A program made the translations under genes and the position numbers. The notes under the pieces are model-generated. The model was given only the letters and a program-made list of their open reading frames with translations, searched no databases and was not told where the DNA came from. Source: an uncultured Flavobacteriaceae bacterium (GTDB lineage Bacteria > Bacteroidota > Bacteroidia > Flavobacteriales > Flavobacteriaceae). Taken from it: DNA of 64,000 nt. This document shows, piece after piece, positions 48,660 through 57,125 of the stretch (positions are counted from its first letter, which is position 1; every line of letters starts with the position of its first letter). The DNA lies in NCBI GenBank assembly GCA_943789305.1, contig CALSTP010000001.1, positions 534,178-598,177 on the forward strand. The letters are read 5' to 3'.

Positions 48660-49883
48660 TTATCCACAAACATTTCGAACCAATCGAGCGGCATAAAAAC
48701 CATCGAATCCAGTTTTATGAGCATAGAGAACCTCTTCTTTTTCTATGCTAAAATCTGCTCCTTCATCTTGGTTTAAAAACCATTGGATTTGACTTTGGTT
48801 TTCACTGGCTAGTACGGAACAGGTTGCATAGATAAGTTTCCCGCCCTCTTTAACCCATTTGGATTGTTCTAAGAGTATTTCTCGTTGAAGTCTGATAACC
48901 TCTAAAATACTCTCATGATTTAGTTTCCATTTCAATTCAGGATTTCGTTTTAAAGTACCTAGACCACTGCATGGAGCATCAATCAGAACCCGATCTGCCC
49001 ATCGGGTCAGAGACTTTTTGTATTCCGGGTCACCGACCCAACTGTTTGTAATGCATTTAACATTATTTCTTCGAGCTCGTTTGGACAATTCTTTGATTTT
49101 ATTTTTTTCGATGTCCAAAGCAATAATTTCTCCCCTATTTCGCATTAAAGAAGCCAAATGAAGGGTTTTCCCTCCGGCTCCCGCACATCCATCAATTACC
49201 TTCATTCCTGGTTTTACTTCTACAAAAGGAGCTATTTTTTGTGAATTGGCATCTTGTATTTCAAAGCATCCTTTAAGGTACAAAGCGTTCTTCCGAAGAT
49301 TTTTTCTTTTTTGTAATAACAAAGCATCCTCATATCCTTTGATGAACTCGGCTTCAATTTGGTACTTATCCAGTAATTCTTGTTGAAGTTTTTTTGGTGA
49401 AACCACAATTCTATTGACTCTAAGGATCAATTTTGCTTGCAAGTTTAGAGCTTCAAGTTCATCATCCCATTTTTCAGAGAGTTCTTTTTTACCTCTTTCA
49501 TGGAGCCAGTTTGGAATTGATTTTGAAATTTCAGAAGTAACTTTTTCTTTTTGATTGGCTTGTATTTGTTTAACATCTATGTCAGTGAACTCCTCCCAAT
49601 TGGGTAGTTCGATTGAATTTACAACCAACCAGGTTCCTAGTAGCTTCCAGAGTTTTGGTACATCAGTCAAGTTACTATCAGTACCCGATAAAAAACAGTA
49701 GTAATTCTTCCATCTGATGATTTCATAAGTTGCCAGATGAACATTGTTGCGGTCGCGAGCTCCCCATTTGGGGTTTGCAAGATTTATCTTTTCTAAAACT
49801 CGAGTAGCTCTTCCGTATTTATAAAATATGTTTGATAGTGCATCAACGATTCCTTGGGCAGTATTCCGATGTAATCTTTTCAT
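48660..49883 (-). CDS. RsmB/NOP family RNA cytosine-5 methyltransferase
   Basis: Methylates cytosine C5 in RNA, probably rRNA, with SAM (407 aa). SAM motif I is 'VIDGCAGAGGKTLHLASLM'. The two cysteines of the m5C mechanism are in 'IDAPCSGLGTLKRNPELKW' (motif IV) and 'LIYATCSVLASENQSQ' (motif VI, nucleophile). The N-terminal 150 residues are the NusB-like and PUA-like RNA-binding region common in flavobacterial members. The exact target base cannot be assigned. Confidence 0.92.
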   Translation of the reverse strand: MKRLHRNTAQGIVDALSNIFYKYGRATRVLEKINLANPKWGARDRNNVHLATYEIIRWKNYYCFLSGTDSNLTDVPKLWKLLGTWLVVNSIELPNWEEFTDIDVKQIQANQKEKVTSEISKSIPNWLHERGKKELSEKWDDELEALNLQAKLILRVNRIVVSPKKLQQELLDKYQIEAEFIKGYEDALLLQKRKNLRKNALYLKGCFEIQDANSQKIAPFVEVKPGMKVIDGCAGAGGKTLHLASLMRNRGEIIALDIEKNKIKELSKRARRNNVKCITNSWVGDPEYKKSLTRWADRVLIDAPCSGLGTLKRNPELKWKLNHESILEVIRLQREILLEQSKWVKEGGKLIYATCSVLASENQSQIQWFLNQDEGADFSIEKEEVLYAHKTGFDGFYAARLVRNVCG

Positions 49884-49925
49884 TAGAACGCGAATTTACG
49901 CCAGACACCTGAGCTTAATCTAATT

Positions 49926-50393
49926 TTAAGGGATGTTTTTTTTATTTCTTGATCCATGAACCATTTTCCGATGAAATTTTTCTTCAGCAATATGAATTCT
50001 TAAAACTTGTTTAGCGGTTAATTTAGTTTCTAAAGTATCGTTAAATTTTTTATAGAGAACCTCTTTTTGGCTTTTAAAATAGTTAATGGAATCAATTACT
50101 TCAGAAGCTTCTGCTTCGGTGAGTTCATCAATTTTCTTGAAGGTGTTGTGGCGAATTCCCTTCATTTTTTTATAATACTTTTTTCGCATATCTATTTCAT
50201 ATTGATCAAAAGCACGCCAAACAAATGTTTCTTGCTCTGTGGTCAAGTCTAATTGTTCAAGGATAAAATTAATTTTCAACGATTTTAATCGTTCGTAGCT
50301 CATTTTTTTATTTTTATCCTGTCCCCATAAAGATGAACTGAGAATCAGAAATAATAAACAAAGGATTGAATTTTTAATCTTCATAGTCTTCAT
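49926..50393 (-). CDS. Periplasmic LTXXQ/Spy-like protein, third gene of an ECF sigma operon
   Basis: An exported, strongly charged helical protein of about 155 aa. I start at the ATG at 50393 (alternative 50384), which gives a signal peptide 'MKTMKIKNSILCLLFLILSSSLWGQ'; the track's extra 14 residues at 50435 are not signal-like. 'QLDLTTEQETFVWRAFDQYEIDMRKKYYKKMKGIR' resembles the LTxxQ motif of Spy/CpxP-type envelope sensors. Its 5' end overlaps the anti-sigma-like gene by about 20 bp, so all three genes are one operon. It may sense envelope stress together with the membrane protein; this is inferred from context. Confidence 0.75.
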   Translation of the reverse strand: MKTMKIKNSILCLLFLILSSSLWGQDKNKKMSYERLKSLKINFILEQLDLTTEQETFVWRAFDQYEIDMRKKYYKKMKGIRHNTFKKIDELTEAEASEVIDSINYFKSQKEVLYKKFNDTLETKLTAKQVLRIHIAEEKFHRKMVHGSRNKKNIP

Positions 50394-50850
50394 ATAATAA
50401 GTAAAAGTTTGGATCATAGGCTTGTTGTAATTCAAAAATTGTTTCCGCTTTCATATTTTCAAAAGCAATTGTTTCAAATTCAAAACTTTCTGAAATATTC
50501 AGATCAAACAATTCAAAGCTTGTTAAGGGACTTTGTTGCTCTTCGAAGTAACGATCTAAAGCTGCATCAGTATTCAATTCCGTAGAAGAATAGCTTATTG
50601 AGAAAAACAGAGTAAAACAGGCGGCAATTGCTACTGCGTATGGGATTATATGAATTATTTTTATTTTCGATTTTTCATATGGAATTCGAAGCAAACGCAT
50701 TTCTGAAGTTGCAAAATATTCCTTTGGAACTTCAAAATTAGATTTAACCTCCGAAATCAATTTCAGGTTTTCCTTCAATTCCTCTGTCCTCTGAAAGTAA
50801 TTTTCAGGAACTTTAAATCCATGTGGTACTTTATTGTCCTTCAAGTTCAT
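50374..50850 (-). CDS. Single-pass membrane protein, probable anti-sigma factor
   Basis: A 158-aa protein with a cytoplasmic part (residues 1-65) containing two 'PENYFQ'/'PKEYFA' repeats ('FKVPENYFQRTEELKENL', 'FEVPKEYFATSEMRLL'), one membrane helix ('IIPYAVAIAACFTLFFSISY', about 67-87) and an acidic periplasmic tail. It overlaps the sigma gene by 20 bp and the LTXXQ gene on its other side. That order and topology suggest an anti-sigma factor, but it has no recognisable zinc-binding anti-sigma motif. The duplicated P-x-x-Y-F motif is typical of Bacteroidota proteins placed in this position. Confidence 0.75.
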   Translation of the reverse strand: MNLKDNKVPHGFKVPENYFQRTEELKENLKLISEVKSNFEVPKEYFATSEMRLLRIPYEKSKIKIIHIIPYAVAIAACFTLFFSISYSSTELNTDAALDRYFEEQQSPLTSFELFDLNISESFEFETIAFENMKAETIFELQQAYDPNFYLLYEDYED

Positions 50851-51373
50851 TTTTTATTTTTTTAACAGCGTGGTGATAGGAAGCTTTCAGACCGCCAACA
50901 CTAGTTTCAAGAATTTCTGATATTTCTTCATATTTCAGCTCTTCATAATATTTAAGGTTAAAAATCAAGCGCTGTTTTTGGGGAAGTTTGGTAATAGCTT
51001 GTTGAAGTTTTATGGCAATTTTATCCCCTTCAAAATACGCATCTGCATGGAGTTCGTTGATTTGATGCTCGTTGTATTCGTTAATTGAATACCCCATTTT
51101 TTTTGACTTCTCTTTTATAAAACTTAAAGATTCATTAGTCGCAATTCGATACATCCAACTAAAAAGCTTGCTTTCTCCTCTAAATTTTTTAATGTTCTTA
51201 AAAATCTTAACATAAGTGTTTTGAAGCACATCATCAGCATCTTCATGATCAAGTACAATTTTTCGAATATGCCAATACAAAGGTTGATGAAATTCTTTTA
51301 CCAAAGCCTTGAACCCTTCTTCTTTAGTTTTAGGGTTTTTTAGTGCATCTACTAAAAGAGAGTGATCTTCCAA
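50831..51373 (-). CDS. ECF-type RNA polymerase sigma factor
   Basis: A 180-aa sigma-70 family protein with region 2 ('HEDADDVLQNTYVKIFKNIKKFRGESKLFSWMYRIATNESLSFIK') and region 4 ('ITKLPQKQRLIFNLKYYEELKYEEISEILETSVGGLKASYHHAVKKIK'), the minimal ECF architecture. It is the first annotated gene of an overlapping triad with an anti-sigma-like membrane protein and a Spy-like periplasmic protein. A 35-codon small ORF may precede it by 9 bp. Likely controls an envelope response, including its own operon. Confidence 0.93.
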   Translation of the reverse strand: MEDHSLLVDALKNPKTKEEGFKALVKEFHQPLYWHIRKIVLDHEDADDVLQNTYVKIFKNIKKFRGESKLFSWMYRIATNESLSFIKEKSKKMGYSINEYNEHQINELHADAYFEGDKIAIKLQQAITKLPQKQRLIFNLKYYEELKYEEISEILETSVGGLKASYHHAVKKIKNELEGQ

Positions 51374-51382
51374 TATTTTATT

Positions 51383-51490
51383 TTAATACTTAGACTCTAA
51401 AAGTACAAAATAGTTTAAACCACACCTTTTTCCTGTAGGAGGATCTGAGTCAATCCCTATTTCAAAAGTTTTTATAGCTCTTTTTTCCAT
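51383..51490 (-). CDS. Candidate 35-aa small ORF ahead of the ECF sigma gene
   Basis: Not in the ORF track. It reads M-E-K-R-A-I-K-T-F-E-I-G-I-D-S-D-P-P-T-G and ends 'KRCGLNYFVLLESKY'. It stops 9 bp before the sigma-factor ATG, in the same direction. A TAGTTTTG -7-like element (51495-51502, minus strand) ends 4 bp before its ATG, which would give a leaderless message. I recognise no family. It could be a real small protein, a leader peptide or chance; conservation in relatives is the deciding evidence. Apart from this ORF the 252-bp gap holds only weak hairpins. Confidence 0.35.
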   Translation of the reverse strand: MEKRAIKTFEIGIDSDPPTGKRCGLNYFVLLESKY

Positions 51491-51494
51491 TCGA

Positions 51495-51502
51495 CAAAAC
51501 TA
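51495..51502 (-). promoter_or_regulatory. Putative -7 element for the sigma-factor operon
   Basis: Minus-strand TAGTTTTG fits TAnnTTTG. It sits between ATTCGA and TCGAAT half-sites (ATTCGACAAAACTATCGAAT), which may be an operator or chance. No TTG at standard spacing. Confidence 0.3.
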
Positions 51503-51625
51503 TCGAATAAGGGATTCCAGAAAATTACTAGAAGAATGATGATTACACATAATAAGTGTAAAGATTAAATAATGATGTCCTTATTATTTTTCATTTAACT
51601 TGAATTTTAACAAGTGTTTTTGCAA

Positions 51626-53446
51626 TTATATGGATTGCATTTCAACTAATTTCTTGTAAGTACTTTCATTGTCAATCAATTCAGTATGAGTTCCAATTTC
51701 AATTATTTTTCCCTCTTGCATTACCACAATTTTATCGGCTTTTTGAATGGTAGAAAGACGATGAGCTATGACCAAAGAAGTTCGATTACTCATCAAATTT
51801 TCTAAGGCCTCTTGAACTAATTTTTCAGATTCTGTATCCAAGGCAGATGTTGCCTCATCCAACACCATGATAGGAGGGTTTTTGAGAACAGCTCGGGCTA
51901 TGGAAAGACGCTGCTTTTGACCGCCAGATAACTTATTTCCTTGATCTCCAATGTTAGTTTCATAGCTATGGGGAAGATTCAAAATAAAGGAGTGTGCATT
52001 CGCTATTTTTGCTGCCTCTATAACTTGTTGATCTGTTGCTTCTGGATTTCCTATCCGTAAATTGTTTTGAACGGTATCATTAAATAAAATTGAGTCTTGG
52101 GTAACAATTCCAATCAGTTTTCTAAGCGAATGTGTTTTGATTTCTTTAAGGTCATTTCCATCAATGGAAATGCTTCCTTCTTGTACATCATAAAAACGAT
52201 TCAACAAATTGGCAACAGTTGTTTTTCCACTCCCAGATTGCCCTACAAGTGCTATTGTTTCTCCCTTTTTTAGGCACAGAGAGAATTGGTCTAAAACAAG
52301 TTTAGTGTCGTATTTAAATCCAATTTTATTAAAATGAATTTCTTTATTAAAATCATTGATATTTTTTGCATTTGGGTGATCTACAAGTTCGTTAGAAGCA
52401 TCTAAAATCTCCAAAACTCGTTCAGCAGCAGCATTTCCCTTTTTTATTGCATAAGAAGCTTTGCTAATTGCTTTAGCTGGAGTAAGAATGTTATAAGCCA
52501 AAGTCATAAAAGCCAAAAAAACTGTTCCGCTCAGGGTTTCTTCGATCAACACCATTGATCCCCCAAACCACAATAAGCCACCAATAACTCCAATTCCCAT
52601 AAATTCACTCAAAGGTGATGCTAGATTTTGTCGATTTAAAAGTTTATTGGAAAAGCCAAAAAATTGTGCGGTTGATCGAAAGAATTTTGAGGTAAATAAG
52701 CCTTCTGCATTAAATGCTTTGATGATGTTCAACCCACCTAAAGACTCTTCTACGATGGATAAAAATTCCCCTTGTTCTTGCTGAACATTTTGAGAATGCT
52801 TTTTTAAAGTTTTACCAATTGAGGAAATAATAATCCCAGAAACTGGTATAAATGTAAGCACAAATATGGATAATTTAACATTCAAGCTAAACATTACTGC
52901 AAGGGTGAAAATGATGGTAAACGGTTCTCTCACAATTAATTCCATTATGGATAGGAAGGAATGCTGAATTTCTAATACATCTGAAGTAATTCGGGCAAGG
53001 GTATCTCCTTTTTTCTTTTCTGTAAAATAAGATACCGGTTGGGATAGTATTTTTAAATACAAAGAATTTCGAAGATCTTTTAAAATACCATTACGCAAAA
53101 AAGTTATGAAAAACATAGCCAAATAGTTGAATAAATTTTTCAAAAAAAATAAAACTAAGATTAGCGCAATCGCAAAAATTAGGGCTACAAGGGGATCATT
53201 TTCTAAAGTTTCCCCAATTTTATAATTTATGGAATCTGTAACAAACGATTTTAGATGACTAATACCCTTGTAAACCGGTTTTGTGTCAACCTTGGGAGTT
53301 TGACCAAACAGCACATTGAGCATGGGGATAAGCGAAACAAAAGAAAGCGCACTAAAAAGTGCATACAGCGCATTGAATATGATGTTAAGAAAGGCATATT
53401 GCTTGTAAGGAATAGCAAAGAGTAATATTTTTTTAAAGGATTTCAT
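51626..53446 (-). CDS. ABC exporter, fused permease and ATPase (MsbA-like)
   Basis: A 606-aa half-transporter that works as a dimer in the inner membrane. The transmembrane domain has about six helices within residues 1-330. The ATPase follows, with Walker A 'LVGQSGSGKTTVANLLNRFYD', Q-loop 'IGIVTQDSILFND', signature 'LSGGQKQRLSIARA', Walker B 'PPIMVLDEATSALD' and switch His in 'VIAHRLSTIQ'. It starts one base after the phosphosugar mutase stop, in a cluster with a glycosyltransferase. Lipid or glycolipid export is plausible, but MsbA identity is not proven. Confidence 0.93.
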   Translation of the reverse strand: MKSFKKILLFAIPYKQYAFLNIIFNALYALFSALSFVSLIPMLNVLFGQTPKVDTKPVYKGISHLKSFVTDSINYKIGETLENDPLVALIFAIALILVLFFLKNLFNYLAMFFITFLRNGILKDLRNSLYLKILSQPVSYFTEKKKGDTLARITSDVLEIQHSFLSIMELIVREPFTIIFTLAVMFSLNVKLSIFVLTFIPVSGIIISSIGKTLKKHSQNVQQEQGEFLSIVEESLGGLNIIKAFNAEGLFTSKFFRSTAQFFGFSNKLLNRQNLASPLSEFMGIGVIGGLLWFGGSMVLIEETLSGTVFLAFMTLAYNILTPAKAISKASYAIKKGNAAAERVLEILDASNELVDHPNAKNINDFNKEIHFNKIGFKYDTKLVLDQFSLCLKKGETIALVGQSGSGKTTVANLLNRFYDVQEGSISIDGNDLKEIKTHSLRKLIGIVTQDSILFNDTVQNNLRIGNPEATDQQVIEAAKIANAHSFILNLPHSYETNIGDQGNKLSGGQKQRLSIARAVLKNPPIMVLDEATSALDTESEKLVQEALENLMSNRTSLVIAHRLSTIQKADKIVVMQEGKIIEIGTHTELIDNESTYKKLVEMQSI

Positions 53447-55144
53447 TTAGATGCCCAGGCTTTGAATTAGTTTTTGACATTGGAGTTCCATTGTTTTTTT
53501 TAAATCAGTATAATTTTCTTTCTTTTGAAAAGTTGTGTTTACGCTAAAGTAGAATTTTATTTTGGGTTCTGTACCACTTGGCCTAACAGCAATTTGAGAA
53601 TTATCTTTCAAAATAAAACGAACAAGATTCGATTTTGGGAATTTTAAGTCTTCTTTTGTTCCGTCTTTTAAAAAGCTAAATTGTTTTTCAAAGTCCTCAA
53701 TTTTAATTACCTCAATCCCTCCAATTGACTTGGGTGGATTGGATCTAAAGTCACCCATTATTTTTTGAATTTCTTCAAATCCAGATTTTCCAGTTTTGGT
53801 TAAGGAAATAAGTTCTTCATGATAAAGTCCAAAGAGCTGATAGCTTTCGATGAGGTATTCATACAACGAACTTCCTCTATTTTTTTGAACTGCAGCAATT
53901 TCAGTGGCGAGTAGAGCAGAGGTAATTGCATCTTTATCACGCACTTGATCTCCAACCATATACCCAAAACTTTCTTCACCACCTCCAACAAAAGTTTGAT
54001 TCGGAAAGTCTTCAACCATTTTGGCAATCCATTTAAACCCTGTAAGCCCCAACTTACATTCAACTCCAAAATGATCCGCTATTTTCTGCATAATAGGTGA
54101 TGAAACCACCGTAGAGCCAATGAAGTGTTTAGCTGATAAAGCCTGAGGATGGTTTTCTAATAAGTAACGAGTTAATACAATCATGGTTTGATTGCCGTTA
54201 AGCTTCTCAAAATGCCCATCTAAATTTAGTACGGCAATACCAAATCGATCCGCATCGGGGTCAGTCACCACAACTAAGTCAGCGTTCAGTTCTTTAGCTT
54301 TTTTCAAGCCGAGTTCAAATGATTCCGGGTCCTCGGGATTGGGCGACTTTACTGTTGGAAAATTTCCGTCTGGGTTTTCTTGTTCTTTAATGCTATGAAA
54401 TTGGGAATATCCCGCTGCTTTGAATACCTTAGGCATTAAGGTTATTGCTGTTCCATGAAGTGAAGTGAAAACTGTAAAAAAATCATCTTTAACCTTTTGA
54501 GGGCAGCTGCTTATTTCAATTGCTTTTGCACAAAATGCTTCATCAATTTCTTTGTCGATCAGATGAATCTTTGATTGATCTGCTTCAAAACATATTTCAC
54601 CATAAGTTGTTTGCTCAATCTGTTGTATGATTTTGTAATCATTAGGGGAAACTATTTGTCCACCATCTTTCCAATATACTTTGTATCCATTGTACTCTGG
54701 TGGGTTGTGCGAGGCAGTCAATACAATACCACAATGCGCATTTAGGTATCGAACTGCAAAAGACAATTCTGGAGTGGGGCGGAGATCTGAAAAAAGAAAT
54801 ACATCAATTTCATTGGCAGAAAAAACAGCAGCAACTTTTTTTGCAAGAGTTTTGCTGTTATGCCGGCAATCATAAGCAATAACTACTTTGATCTTTTCAT
54901 TGGGAAATTTTTTTTTCAGGTACTTCGAAAGACCCTGCGAACTTTTCCCTAAAGTGTATTTGTTTATACGATTTGTACCTACACCCATAATCCCTCGGAT
55001 GCCTCCGGTTCCAAACTCCAAATTTTTATAAAAGGCATCTTCAAGTTCTGAGGGGTTTTTGAAGAGTTTAGATACTTTTTTTTGTGTTTCAACATCAAAA
55101 GGAGGCTCTAGCCATAAAGTTGCTATGTCTTTTGAATTATTCAA
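53447..55144 (-). CDS. Phospho-sugar mutase (phosphoglucomutase/phosphomannomutase family)
   Basis: Transfers a phosphate between C1 and C6 of a hexose phosphate (565 aa, the long bacterial alpha-PGM type). The phosphoserine is S145 in 'VLTASHNPPEYNGYK', the Mg-binding loop is 'VVTDPDADRFG', the sugar-binding loop is 'FVGGGEESFGY', and the C-terminal phosphate-binding loop is 'IAVRPSGTEPKIKFY'. The first eight bases overlap the 3' end of the glycosyltransferase gene upstream, and the ABC exporter follows without spacing. It probably supplies sugar phosphate for surface polysaccharide or glycogen metabolism. Confidence 0.94.
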   Translation of the reverse strand: MNNSKDIATLWLEPPFDVETQKKVSKLFKNPSELEDAFYKNLEFGTGGIRGIMGVGTNRINKYTLGKSSQGLSKYLKKKFPNEKIKVVIAYDCRHNSKTLAKKVAAVFSANEIDVFLFSDLRPTPELSFAVRYLNAHCGIVLTASHNPPEYNGYKVYWKDGGQIVSPNDYKIIQQIEQTTYGEICFEADQSKIHLIDKEIDEAFCAKAIEISSCPQKVKDDFFTVFTSLHGTAITLMPKVFKAAGYSQFHSIKEQENPDGNFPTVKSPNPEDPESFELGLKKAKELNADLVVVTDPDADRFGIAVLNLDGHFEKLNGNQTMIVLTRYLLENHPQALSAKHFIGSTVVSSPIMQKIADHFGVECKLGLTGFKWIAKMVEDFPNQTFVGGGEESFGYMVGDQVRDKDAITSALLATEIAAVQKNRGSSLYEYLIESYQLFGLYHEELISLTKTGKSGFEEIQKIMGDFRSNPPKSIGGIEVIKIEDFEKQFSFLKDGTKEDLKFPKSNLVRFILKDNSQIAVRPSGTEPKIKFYFSVNTTFQKKENYTDLKKTMELQCQKLIQSLGI

Positions 55145-56090
55145 CTTTTTTCAGTTTTTTCTTAATGGTGTAACGTTTATTGTTTTTTTGTTGTAAAATC
55201 CAAAGTTCACCCAGAAAACCAGCAACAAAAAATTGAGTTCCCAAAACCATAGTAGTTAGAGCGATATAAAACTCCGGTAATTCTGCAATTAATCGGCCCC
55301 CCGGGTTGAGGAATAATTTGTCAATTCCTAGATAAAATGCGACGCTAAAACCGATAAAAAACATAACGGAGCCCCAAAAACCAAAAAAATGCATCGGTCG
55401 CTTCCCAAATTTATTTAAAAAACGAAGGGTCAGAAGATCAAGAAAACCATTCACAAATCGGATCCAGCCAAATTTGGTAACTCCATATTTTCGGGCTTGA
55501 TGTTGAACAATTTGCTCTCCTATTTTGTCAAACCCTGCATGTGCAGCCAAAACAGGAATATATCGATGCATCTCACCAAAAACTTCAATGGTTTTGATGA
55601 CCTCCTTTTTGTAAGCCTTAATACCACAGTTGAAGTCGTGTAAATAAATCCCAGAACTTCGTCTTGCTGCCCAATTAAATAATTTTGAAGGAATGTTTTT
55701 TAAAAACAAGGAATCGTATCGTTTCTTTTTCCAACCCGAAATTAAATCCAAATTTTCTTTTCGAATTCGGTTGTACAAATTTGGAATTTCACTTGGTGCG
55801 TCCTGAAGATCTGCATCAAGTGTTATGATAACCTCTCCAGTAGCCTCTGCAAACCCAGCATGAAGGGCTTGGGATTTTCCAAAGTTCTTCGAAAAACGAA
55901 TCCCATAAGTGTTGCTGTGAGATTCATGTAATTTTTCGATTTCTTCCCATGAAGCATCAGTGCTTCCGTCATCTATAAACAGAATTTCAAAACTTAGAGA
56001 AGTTGGAGTCAATTCGTCAAGAATCCACTGATGTAACACAGGTAAGGATTCTGCTTCATTGAGAAGCGGGATGATGATGGATAAATTCAT
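55137..56090 (-). CDS. Family 2 glycosyltransferase with C-terminal membrane helices (DPM1/ArnC-like)
   Basis: A 317-aa enzyme with a GT-A domain: 'LSIIIPLLNEAESLPVLH', 'ILFIDDGSTDASW', 'LDADLQDAPSEI' (DxD) and the 'HDFNCGIKAYKKEVI' acceptor region. Two membrane helices follow ('FFGFWGSVMFFIGFSVAFYLG' and 'IALTTMVLGTQFFVAGFLGEL'). This build is typical of polyprenyl-phosphate glycosyltransferases that load a sugar on undecaprenyl phosphate at the inner membrane. It is cotranscribed with the mutase and exporter downstream. Confidence 0.92.
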   Translation of the reverse strand: MNLSIIIPLLNEAESLPVLHQWILDELTPTSLSFEILFIDDGSTDASWEEIEKLHESHSNTYGIRFSKNFGKSQALHAGFAEATGEVIITLDADLQDAPSEIPNLYNRIRKENLDLISGWKKKRYDSLFLKNIPSKLFNWAARRSSGIYLHDFNCGIKAYKKEVIKTIEVFGEMHRYIPVLAAHAGFDKIGEQIVQHQARKYGVTKFGWIRFVNGFLDLLTLRFLNKFGKRPMHFFGFWGSVMFFIGFSVAFYLGIDKLFLNPGGRLIAELPEFYIALTTMVLGTQFFVAGFLGELWILQQKNNKRYTIKKKLKKVE

Positions 56091-56127
56091 AGCTTGTTTT
56101 GCTTTACAAAGCTACAAAATTATAAGC

Positions 56128-56652
56128 TTATTCTGGTCGATTACGTTTGAGGATAAGACCTGTGATCAGAGAGAATATTAATCCAAAAAAGAGACTAAAA
56201 ATCAAAATAAAACTACTGGTCATGATTGGTCCAGAAAACTTTTCTTGCATCGATCTTACTTGATCTATCATTTCTTCACTTGCTTCAGGATTTTGATCCA
56301 TGAATTGATTCATTCCCATTTCAAGTGCCTTATTCATCATTTCGGGATCAAGAACATTAGACAAAAGAAGGAAATACAAAACGCCCATAATACCATTGAT
56401 AGCCGATGCTCCTAAACCAATTTTTATTCCTTGACCCAGAGACATGAATCCCTCATTGTCTTTTCGATAGGTAAATTGCGCAATCCCAATAACACCAACA
56501 GAAATAATAACATTAACAACAGTAACACTGGTTTCTTGTTGATAATGCATGTCTAAAAAAAAGAGCATTAATCCAAAGACAATAGATATCCCCCCCAGTA
56601 AACCCCCATAGGTTAAGATGTACTTTTTGATTTCTAGGTTTTCATTTTCCAT
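56128..56652 (-). CDS. DUF4199 domain membrane protein
   Basis: A 174-aa protein with four hydrophobic segments (about 13-31, 39-57, 75-97, 142-168) and the DUF4199 pattern: 'RKDNEGFMSLGQGIKIGLGASAINGIMGVLYFLLL' followed by a soluble loop rich in M, E and Q ('EMGMNQFMDQNPEASEEMIDQ'). The function of the family is unknown. It is the first gene of the cluster DUF4199-glycosyltransferase-mutase-exporter on the minus strand, with a 37-bp gap to the glycosyltransferase. Divergent from L31. Confidence 0.85.
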   Translation of the reverse strand: MENENLEIKKYILTYGGLLGGISIVFGLMLFFLDMHYQQETSVTVVNVIISVGVIGIAQFTYRKDNEGFMSLGQGIKIGLGASAINGIMGVLYFLLLSNVLDPEMMNKALEMGMNQFMDQNPEASEEMIDQVRSMQEKFSGPIMTSSFILIFSLFFGLIFSLITGLILKRNRPE

Positions 56653-56684
56653 AGTAAAAAGATTAAATTATTTATCGGTTAATA

Positions 56685-56716
56685 TTGGCTAAATTTAGAA
56701 AAAACAATTACATTTG
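56685..56716 (+). promoter_or_regulatory. Bacteroidota-type promoter of the L31 gene
   Basis: TTG (56685-56687), 21 bp, then TACATTTG (56709-56716): a good match to TTG-N(17-23)-TAnnTTTG, 22 bp ahead of the L31 ATG. The TTG here is the same codon that the ORF track used as the start of its longer ORF. Confidence 0.6.
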
Positions 56717-56738
56717 CACACGTTTTAAAAATAAATTT

Positions 56739-56990
56739 ATGAAACCAGGTATACACCCAGATAATTATAGACTAGTAGCTTTCAAAGACATGTCTAATGA
56801 TGATGTCTTTTTAACCAAGTCAACTGTTAATACCAAAGAGACTTTAGAAGTAGATGGAGTAGAATATCCATTGGTAAAACTTGAAATTTCAAGAACATCA
56901 CACCCATACTACACAGGAAAAACTAAACTAGTTGATACAGCAGGTAGAATTGACAAGTTTAAAAACAAATATTCTAAGTTTAAGAAATAA
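56739..56990 (+). CDS. rpmE2: Ribosomal protein bL31, type B (zinc-independent)
   Basis: An 83-aa large-subunit protein starting '[20 protein letters not shown]', with '[33 protein letters not shown]' and a lysine-rich tail. No cysteine is present, so this is the C-minus form that does not bind zinc. The track start (56685, TTG) adds 18 residues that overlap the promoter, so the ATG at 56739 is the real start; the TAAA in 'AAAATAAATTT' ahead of it fits a flavobacterial leader. A strong terminator follows the stop. Confidence 0.95.
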   Translation: MKPGIHPDNYRLVAFKDMSNDDVFLTKSTVNTKETLEVDGVEYPLVKLEISRTSHPYYTGKTKLVDTAGRIDKFKNKYSKFKK

Positions 56991-57010
56991 AAAAAACCAA
57001 TAATGTTATC

Positions 57011-57043
57011 AAAAGCTGCCTGTTCTCACAGGCAGCTTTTTTT
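57011..57043 (+). terminator. Intrinsic terminator of rpmE2
   Basis: Perfect 12-bp stem AAAAGCTGCCTG / CAGGCAGCTTTT with a 6-nt loop and a trailing TTTGTTTTTT. Confidence 0.88.
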
Positions 57044-57125
57044 GTTTTTTCACAAGGATTAAGTCCTGAAAAAAAGCATTAAATTTAAAGCAGATACTTC
57101 AATACCCAAATGTTAAAAATATTTT

